Shown in pieces: positions 18,653 to 21,949 of a DNA stretch of 21,949 nucleotides. The notes beneath the pieces are model-generated. The model did no database searches. It had not been told where the DNA came from and was given only the letters and a program-made list of their open reading frames with translations. The stretch's first letter is position 1; each line of letters opens with the position of its first letter. The position numbers and the translations under genes are program-made. Origin of the DNA: a virus. Where the stretch lies: IMG/VR virus record IMGVR_UViG_3300025647_000320, positions 1 through 21,949 of that record; one strand, written 5' to 3'.

Positions 18653-19198
18653 ATGTCTAAAAAATGTATTCTTGGTATTGATGTAAGTACCTCACGTATC
18701 GGTATTGCTGCGATTGCCGAAAACGAAAAACTTTTATTCGCTGATACTCTAACCTTTAAAAACAAAGATCTTTCTCTTGAAGATAAAGCAATTGCTTTCG
18801 AGAATACTTTGCGAAAGATTGTTGAGATCGAGAAATTAGATCCTTTGGCCGTCTTTATTGAAGAGCCTTTCTCGGCATTTGCCGGAGGAAAGACTTCTGC
18901 TAATACAATGGCGAAACTTCAACGATTCAATGGAATGTGTTGCCTTGCGACACGAAAGATCTTTGATGAAGATTCAACTCTCCTCCCAGCAAGAGAATGT
19001 CGCTCTCTCAATGAAATAAAGATTCCCCGAGGATCCGACACAAAGAAATTAATTATTGATTGGGTCTCCGCAAAATATCCGAAAGATTTTAAATATGAAT
19101 TAACAAATCACGGCAATCCAAAACCGGGCACGGATGATAAGGCAGATGCTGTTGTGGTTGCCCTTGCTGGTCTTAAAAAATATAAAAAATCTATTTGA
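18653..19198 (+). CDS. ruvC: RuvC-like Holliday junction resolvase / RNase H-fold nuclease (181 aa)
   Basis: The protein opens with CILGIDVSTSRIGIA, the first strand and metal-binding Asp (D10) of the RuvC/RNase H fold. The second acidic site is in AVFIEEPFSAF (E70/E71), and the last two are in TDDKADAVVVALAGL (D161/D162 and D165). These correspond to the four carboxylates of E. coli RuvC. At 181 aa the length is normal for a phage RuvC. The fold cleaves four-way junctions with two metal ions and in phages resolves branched DNA before packaging. The start must be the ATG at 18653, since the catalytic strand begins at residue 5. There is no Shine-Dalgarno before it, and the promoter -10 ends five bases upstream, so the mRNA is probably leaderless. 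Its own TGA stop overlaps the -35 hexamer of the next promoter. The family is clear; exact substrate preference is not. Confidence 0.88.
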   Translation: MSKKCILGIDVSTSRIGIAAIAENEKLLFADTLTFKNKDLSLEDKAIAFENTLRKIVEIEKLDPLAVFIEEPFSAFAGGKTSANTMAKLQRFNGMCCLATRKIFDEDSTLLPARECRSLNEIKIPRGSDTKKLIIDWVSAKYPKDFKYELTNHGNPKPGTDDKADAVVVALAGLKKYKKSI

Positions 19199-19223
19199 CA
19201 AATCATTTGTGCTGTGTTATCTT
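19195..19223 (+). promoter_or_regulatory. Sigma70-type promoter for the primase gene
   Basis: A perfect -35 TTGACA at 19195-19200 is followed by 17 bases and TATCTT at 19218-19223 (4 of 6 matches). A further AT-rich TATATA lies at 19223-19228 as an alternative. The predicted transcript starts near 19230, giving a leader of about a dozen bases before the ATG at 19243. The TGA stop of the RuvC-like gene (19196-19198) is contained in the -35 hexamer. Confidence 0.7.
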
Positions 19224-19242
19224 ATATACATCGAGGCACAAT

Positions 19243-20184
19243 ATGAACGAAAAAATCAAAATCATCAATAACATTCTTGGATCCTATCGCAAGCAACGGG
19301 ACGAGCATCTATACTCTTGTCCTTTCTGCGAGGACACAAAAGGAAAGAAAAAACTTTCTGTTAATTATGCAAAGAACTACGCAAAGTGTTGGAAATGCGA
19401 TTTTAGAACCAAGAACATTTACCGAATCGTCCGTCGCTTTGGAACCTATGATCAACGACAAAAGTGGCTTCAACTTGACGGACGACTTGATCTCTCCGAG
19501 TTCGATAAGTTCTTCGCCGAGATCAACGAGAAAGAAATAAAGCAAACCATCTCTCTTCCAGATGAGTTTGTTTCGCTTTGTAACAAGAATCTTCCAATGT
19601 CCTCGTCCAAAGCACTTGACTATTTAAGATCCCGAGGAATAACAAAAAAACAAATCCTCGATTGGAAAATAGGTTATGCAACAGGAGGCAAGTATGGAGG
19701 CCGAATTATTATCCCTAGTTTTAATTGGGACGGCAATTGCAGTTATTTTATCGCTCGTTCTTTTGTGGGACATCAAAGACGATATCTAAACCCTCCCGTT
19801 GGACGAGATATTGTCTTTAACGAACTATTTATTGATTGGGACGAAGATGTCGTTCTCGTTGAAGGGGTATTTGATGCAATCGTTGCTGGCTCCAATTCTA
19901 TTCCTATTTTGGGTTCTACTTTGCGTGAAAATTCACGATTATTTCAACAAATTGTAATGAATGACACGCCGGTATACCTTGCCCTAGATAAAGACGCGGA
20001 GACCAAAAGAAACTGGATTATCAAGTCCTTTTTGAGGTATGACATCGAATTATATGTTATTGACACATCGGGCTGCGAAGATATTGGCTCAATGTCCAAA
20101 GAAGAGTTCGCTCTTCGAAAATCTCAAGCGCAACCTGCCGATCTTGACGAGATTATGATTTTTGATAAATTGAGAGCAATATGA
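19243..20184 (+). CDS. DnaG/T7-gp4-type DNA primase, zinc finger plus Toprim (313 aa)
   Basis: It makes RNA primers for replication. The start is the ATG at 19243, with GAGG at 19233-19236; a possible TTG at 19195 would lie inside the promoter -35 and is rejected. A four-cysteine zinc finger is visible: SCPFC (C26, C29) and KCWKC (C49, C52). LDYLRSRGITKKQILDWKIG (about residues 125-144) matches the linker helix before the RNA polymerase domain. RIIIPSFN begins the catalytic core. The Toprim domain has VVLVEGVFDAIVAG with catalytic E207 and VYLALDKDAETK with the D249-K-D251 metal motif. There is no helicase domain: the protein ends about 60 residues after the Toprim DxD, so a separate helicase must be encoded elsewhere. 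It overlaps the next gene by ATGA. The assignment is firm at family level. Confidence 0.9.
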   Translation: MNEKIKIINNILGSYRKQRDEHLYSCPFCEDTKGKKKLSVNYAKNYAKCWKCDFRTKNIYRIVRRFGTYDQRQKWLQLDGRLDLSEFDKFFAEINEKEIKQTISLPDEFVSLCNKNLPMSSSKALDYLRSRGITKKQILDWKIGYATGGKYGGRIIIPSFNWDGNCSYFIARSFVGHQRRYLNPPVGRDIVFNELFIDWDEDVVLVEGVFDAIVAGSNSIPILGSTLRENSRLFQQIVMNDTPVYLALDKDAETKRNWIIKSFLRYDIELYVIDTSGCEDIGSMSKEEFALRKSQAQPADLDEIMIFDKLRAI

Positions 20185-20384
20185 AATTAGAACTTGGAGA
20201 CTTGGTTCAACTAAACCAGCAACGATCCCTTTCAAACTGGTATATGCCTGAATTGCCTTTTCGAGGCCTTGGTGTTGTGGTTAAAATCGACGGCAGTGCT
20301 ATTGATGTTTACTGGATTGCAAAGAAAAAAATATCAACAATCTCCAGAACTTTATTAATAAAAGTACTTGACAAAAAAGATTAA
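20181..20384 (+). CDS. Small phage protein of SH3/KOW-like appearance (67 aa)
   Basis: The start overlaps the primase stop as ATGA (20181-20184), so it is translated by coupling with the primase. The sequence pattern, LELGDLVQL, then GLGVVVKIDGSAIDVYWIAK, is that of a small five-stranded barrel resembling SH3/KOW-type domains often seen as tiny phage proteins near replication genes. There is no signal or membrane segment. The C-terminal codons (V-L-D-K) contain the TTGACA -35 of the next promoter. The function is unknown; nucleic-acid or protein binding is a guess from the fold type. Confidence 0.6.
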   Translation: MKLELGDLVQLNQQRSLSNWYMPELPFRGLGVVVKIDGSAIDVYWIAKKKISTISRTLLIKVLDKKD

Positions 20385-20396
20385 ACAGGTTATATT
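20368..20396 (+). promoter_or_regulatory. Sigma70-type promoter for the lipoprotein/thioredoxin/speD operon
   Basis: TTGACA at 20368-20373, a 17-base spacer, then TATATT at 20391-20396 (5 of 6). The predicted start near 20403 gives a 25-base leader containing AAGGAG (20416-20421) six bases before the ATG at 20428. The -35 lies inside the end of the 67-aa gene. Confidence 0.8.
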
Positions 20397-20427
20397 ATAA
20401 ACACTCAAAAACAATAAGGAGACTTAA

Positions 20428-20646
20428 ATGAGTATTATGTTATTTAGCATGCTGTGGGCGTGCTCTGGCGACAAATCTGAAGATTCCGCCGTTCCCGAAG
20501 ACGACACTGTTGTCGCTGAACCTGCTGAAGAACCAGCAGACACTGGATCAGAAGATTCAGGATCAGAACCAGAAGACACGGCTAGTGAGCCTGAAGATAC
20601 GGGCTCTGAACCACAAGATACAGCACAAGACTCTGGAGGTGAATAA
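20428..20646 (+). CDS. Micro-lipoprotein 1, Asp/Glu/Thr/Ser-rich (72 aa)
   Basis: AAGGAG six bases upstream and an in-frame TAA directly before the ATG fix the start. The N-terminus MSIMLFSMLWAC is a very short hydrophobic stretch ending in a lipobox-like L-W-A-C (Cys12). It has no Lys/Arg in the n-region and is shorter than classical lipoprotein signals. After the cysteine the chain has a single Lys, is strongly acidic and looks disordered, with three tandem SEPEDTx heptads (residues about 46-66) and other DTGSEDSG-type motifs. If lipidated, it would be an envelope protein with an acidic tether. Phage lipoproteins of comparable size include superinfection-exclusion proteins and outer-membrane spanins, but no sequence similarity to either is claimed. 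Its last codons encode the ribosome-binding site of the next gene. The function is unknown. Confidence 0.6.
   Translation: MSIMLFSMLWACSGDKSEDSAVPEDDTVVAEPAEEPADTGSEDSGSEPEDTASEPEDTGSEPQDTAQDSGGE
20563..20625 (+). repeat. Three tandem 21-base units encoding SEPEDTx
   Basis: Units at 20563-20583, 20584-20604 and 20605-20625 encode SEPEDTA, SEPEDTG and SEPQDTA. Synonymous and a few non-synonymous changes separate the units, so it is an older in-frame duplication rather than a perfect minisatellite. Confidence 0.75.
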
Positions 20647-20648
20647 TG
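20635..20648 (+). promoter_or_regulatory. Embedded ribosome-binding site and stop-start junction (copy 1)
   Basis: GGAGGTGAATAATG encodes Gly-Gly-Glu-stop of micro-lipoprotein 1 and provides GGAGG six bases before the ATG of micro-lipoprotein 2, whose A is the last base of the stop codon. The same 14 bases occur at 21065-21078. Confidence 0.8.
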
Positions 20649-20864
20649 AGTATGCTTTTGTCCTTTCTAATTGCTTGCGGTGGCGACACTGCTGAAACCA
20701 CCGAGGTCATTGAAACGACCGCAACGGTGACCGAAGAAGGAGTCGAAGTTGTCGAAACAACAACAACCGAGACGACAACGACGGAAGAAGTCACGATCGA
20801 AAATACGACGACTGAAACAACTGAAACAACTGAAAATACAGAAACTACGAACGAAACCGAGTAG
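20646..20864 (+). CDS. Micro-lipoprotein 2, Thr/Glu-rich (72 aa)
   Basis: The start is set by the TAATG overlap and the embedded GGAGG; a TGA lies in frame just upstream, so no longer form exists. MSMLLSFLIAC gives an 11-residue hydrophobic start with a good lipobox (L-I-A-C, Cys11), again without positive residues. After CGGD the chain is almost only Thr, Glu and Val, with runs such as ETTTTETTTTEEVT and ETTETTENTETTNETE. It is low-complexity, acidic and presumably extended, like an O-glycosylatable stalk, although glycosylation is speculation. The reverse strand is also open here because of the repeats, but shows no plausible protein. A terminator hairpin follows its TAG stop. The function is unknown. 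Confidence 0.6.
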   Translation: MSMLLSFLIACGGDTAETTEVIETTATVTEEGVEVVETTTTETTTTEEVTIENTTTETTETTENTETTNETE

Positions 20865-20876
20865 TTCACAGGGTTT

Positions 20877-20906
20877 GCGGCTCCCTCCAAAAGCCGCTTT
20901 TCTTTT
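20877..20906 (+). terminator. Intrinsic (rho-independent) terminator
   Basis: GCGGCT (20877-20882) pairs with AGCCGC (20892-20897) across a nine-base loop and is followed by TTTTCTTTT (20898-20906). Six G/C-rich pairs plus a U-tract are enough for a moderate terminator. No promoter is visible between it and the downstream genes, so it probably acts as a partial terminator that lowers expression of the third lipoprotein, thioredoxin and speD. Confidence 0.7.
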
Positions 20907-20917
20907 ATGGAGGACAA

Positions 20918-21076
20918 ATGATATTATTTTTATTTCTTGCTTGCGAGAAACCAGATTGCCTTGAATTGCAAGAACAGCCAGCCGAACAATGGAATGTTGA
21001 ACAAATGCACGGTGGTGATGATGATTTGGATTCAGGCGATCCACTAGATACTGCTTACGATACCGGAGGTGAATAA
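20918..21076 (+). CDS. Micro-lipoprotein 3, Asp-rich (52 aa)
   Basis: This very short gene begins at the ATG at 20918 with GGAGG at 20909-20913. It reads MILFLFLACEKPDCLELQEQ at the start, with an eight-residue hydrophobic stretch and lipobox L-A-C (Cys9), plus a second cysteine at residue 14. The C-terminal part, GDDDLDSGDPLDTAYDTGGE, repeats the DSG/DTG style of micro-lipoprotein 1 and ends with the same embedded Gly-Gly-Glu-stop. There is no Lys/Arg before the cysteine. The hydrophobic start, acidic body, coding-type spacing and overlap with thioredoxin (TAATG) support a real gene despite its size. The function is unknown; it is probably an envelope lipoprotein. Confidence 0.6.
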   Translation: MILFLFLACEKPDCLELQEQPAEQWNVEQMHGGDDDLDSGDPLDTAYDTGGE

Positions 21077-21078
21077 TG
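21065..21078 (+). promoter_or_regulatory. Embedded ribosome-binding site and stop-start junction (copy 2)
   Basis: The 14 bases are identical to 20635-20648 (GGAGGTGAATAATG), here joining micro-lipoprotein 3 to thioredoxin. GGAGG lies six bases before the thioredoxin ATG at 21076. Confidence 0.8.
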
Positions 21079-21402
21079 GAATTTATAGCAGATGGCGATT
21101 TCGCCAACAAGACGAGCCAAGGAATTGTGCTCGTTGATTTTTATGCTTCATGGTGTATGCCATGTTTACGAATGGAAAAGCAAGTCGAAGATTTTGCTTC
21201 AAACAATCCAAATGTGACTGTTTATAAATATAATGTCGACAAAGGTGTTAAAATTTGGAATGAGGCCAAACAAAGACACAATGTTCGATCTATTCCTTTT
21301 GTCGTAATCTACAAAGATGGAGAACCTGTAGCTGCCGAAGTCGGATATAAATCTTCAGAAGAATTACAAAAAATTTTCAATGATATTGTCTCTGGAGGTT
21401 AG
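21076..21402 (+). CDS. Thioredoxin, WCMPC active site (108 aa)
   Basis: A full-length single-domain thioredoxin. VLVDFYASWCMPCLRME contains the redox pair C27 and C30, the usual Trp before it, and the buried Asp21 equivalent to Asp26 of E. coli. RSIPFVVIYKDGEPV holds the cis-proline P74 and the last strands. The residue pair between the cysteines is Met-Pro instead of the usual Gly-Pro, which may alter redox potential or partner choice. There is no signal peptide, so it is cytoplasmic. Phage thioredoxins commonly feed ribonucleotide reductase or assist DNA polymerase; neither partner is in the window. The GGAGG encoded at its end (Ser-Gly-Gly-stop, 21394-21398) serves as ribosome-binding site for the decarboxylase gene, whose ATG follows two bases after the TAG. 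Confidence 0.92.
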   Translation: MEFIADGDFANKTSQGIVLVDFYASWCMPCLRMEKQVEDFASNNPNVTVYKYNVDKGVKIWNEAKQRHNVRSIPFVVIYKDGEPVAAEVGYKSSEELQKIFNDIVSGG

Positions 21403-21404
21403 CG

Positions 21405-21875
21405 ATGGAAAATTTTGTTTATGATGGTCGTCATTTGATGATCGATGCGATTTGTCTTAATAAAGACCTGCTATGTGACCCAGACATAGCAATAAGAGCA
21501 ATGGAGGAAATTGTCGAAACAATAGACATGACTATGATTCTTCCACCAGTTACAGTAAAATTTCCACATTCTGTTTGTGAAATGAACAGAGTTCTTAAAA
21601 AATTAGAAGCCGAAGGTTTAGCCAATTCTAATACCGCTCAAGAAATCAAGAAAGATCTTAAACTTCGAAAAGAAGAATCTTATGGTTTTTCTACATTTCT
21701 TATGATTGCCGAATCGCACATAAGCATTCATACATTCCCAGAATTGAATTATTTTTCTTTCGATTGTTATTCTTGTAAATGGTTTGATGCCGAAACTGTT
21801 TATCTTATTCTTAATAGAATTTTTAATATACAGAATGAGACAACACAATTAATTGAAAGAAAAATTCCACAATAA
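21405..21875 (+). CDS. speD: Pyruvoyl-dependent S-adenosylmethionine decarboxylase family (156 aa)
   Basis: The enzyme makes decarboxylated AdoMet, the aminopropyl donor for spermidine. The core motif is IAESHISIHTFPE: self-cleavage is expected between E103 and S104, with S104 forming the pyruvoyl group. H109 and C124 (in CYSCKWFD) lie 5 and 20 residues after it, the same spacing as Ser63, His68 and Cys83 of Thermotoga SpeH. The N-terminal YDGRHLMIDA matches the GRHL strand of the family. About 40 extra residues separate GRH from the cleavage site compared with Thermotoga, mostly a charged helical stretch (residues about 58-92). The start has GGAGG six bases upstream. Some bacterial and viral homologues have become ornithine or arginine decarboxylases, so family is sure but substrate is not. 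It lies in an operon with thioredoxin and lipoproteins and is followed by a new promoter. Confidence 0.9.
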   Translation: MENFVYDGRHLMIDAICLNKDLLCDPDIAIRAMEEIVETIDMTMILPPVTVKFPHSVCEMNRVLKKLEAEGLANSNTAQEIKKDLKLRKEESYGFSTFLMIAESHISIHTFPELNYFSFDCYSCKWFDAETVYLILNRIFNIQNETTQLIERKIPQ

Positions 21876-21877
21876 AC

Positions 21878-21906
21878 TTGACAACACACAACAATCGTGA
21901 TACAAT
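21878..21906 (+). promoter_or_regulatory. Near-perfect sigma70-type promoter with extended -10
   Basis: TTGACA at 21878-21883, a 17-base spacer, and TACAAT at 21901-21906 preceded by TGA (extended -10). The predicted start near 21913 leaves a short leader with AAGGAGG (21914-21920) four bases before the ATG at 21925. Confidence 0.85.
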
Positions 21907-21924
21907 AATACAAAAGGAGGGCTT

Positions 21925-21949
21925 ATGCTCATTGCACACATTTCAGACA
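21925..21949 (+). CDS. Probable metallophosphoesterase, first 8 codons (cut by window edge)
   Basis: The ATG at 21925 follows a strong AAGGAGG and its own promoter. The visible residues, MLIAHISD, match the opening strand of calcineurin-like phosphoesterases, in which the Asp of H-I-S-D is a metal ligand, usually followed by xH. Only eight residues are present, so the call rests on this short but characteristic start. Phages carry such enzymes as SbcD-like nucleases or general phosphatases; which one applies cannot be decided here. Confidence 0.5.

Noticed and set aside
19195-19242. TTG at 19195 as the primase start
   Set aside because: It lies within the -35 hexamer, would add 16 residues unlike the family, and has no ribosome-binding site; the ATG at 19243 has GAGG and begins the expected N-terminal helix.
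20563-20625. Short repeats as a CRISPR array or origin iterons
   Set aside because: The units are contiguous, in frame and encode a heptad protein repeat, with no spacers.
20582-21110. Long reverse-strand open frames opposite the lipoprotein genes
   Set aside because: They arise from repetitive Thr/Glu/Asp codons read backwards, give Val/Ser- or Cys/Arg-rich low-complexity products, and lack ribosome-binding sites.
21223-21230. TATAAATA, identical to a T4-type late promoter
   Set aside because: It lies inside the thioredoxin coding sequence (V-Y-K-Y), far from any start, and no such box stands before the structural genes.

Overview
This window is a dense, all-plus-strand piece of a tailed bacteriophage genome, AT-rich and probably from a large marine or aquatic phage (or a metagenomic contig of one). 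Three things support this: very long beta-rich virion-type proteins packed head to tail with 0-30 base gaps and ATGA/TAATG overlaps, a following block with a RuvC-type resolvase and a single-domain zinc-finger/Toprim primase, and accessory metabolic genes (thioredoxin, S-adenosylmethionine decarboxylase). I see no integrase, tRNA, IS element or CRISPR array. No stretch over 300 bases lacks a gene; the longest gap is about 53 bases.

Layout. (1) 1-18622, virion module: a giant LamG-containing protein cut by the left edge, a 1426-aa protein, a 327-aa and a 227-aa protein, a 781-aa protein with a strongly basic patch, a 664-aa protein, a 310-aa protein, and two adjacent paralogues (355 and 383 aa). 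None can be given a specific virion position from sequence alone, but their conserved motifs resemble uncharacterised structural proteins common in marine phages. (2) 18619-20384, nucleic-acid module: RuvC-like nuclease, DnaG/T7-type primase, and a small 67-aa protein. (3) 20368-21875, accessory module: three tiny putative lipoproteins in tandem (72, 72 and 52 aa), thioredoxin, and a pyruvoyl AdoMet decarboxylase. (4) 21878-21949: a promoter and the first eight codons of a probable metallophosphoesterase.

Regulation is unusually legible. Four near-consensus sigma70-type promoters, each TTGACA with a 17-base spacer, occupy the short gaps right of 18600. In two of them the TGA stop codon of the upstream gene lies inside the -35 hexamer. 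The first has a perfect extended -10 placed so close to the ATG of the RuvC-like gene that its transcript should be leaderless or nearly so. Within the accessory operon, genes are joined by Shine-Dalgarno sequences encoded in the last codons of the preceding gene (a 14-base GGAGGTGAATAATG junction occurs twice), and one intrinsic terminator sits between the second and third lipoprotein genes.

How the genes may work together: the left module builds the particle, with LamG-like and other inserted beta domains suggesting surface or host-glycan contact. The middle module serves replication and recombination. The right module may remodel the host: small envelope lipoproteins, redox supply and polyamine synthesis. 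The Asp-Thr-Gly-Ser-Glu-rich lipoprotein style recalls Myxococcota/Bradymonadota-type bacteria, which is a weak hint to the host.
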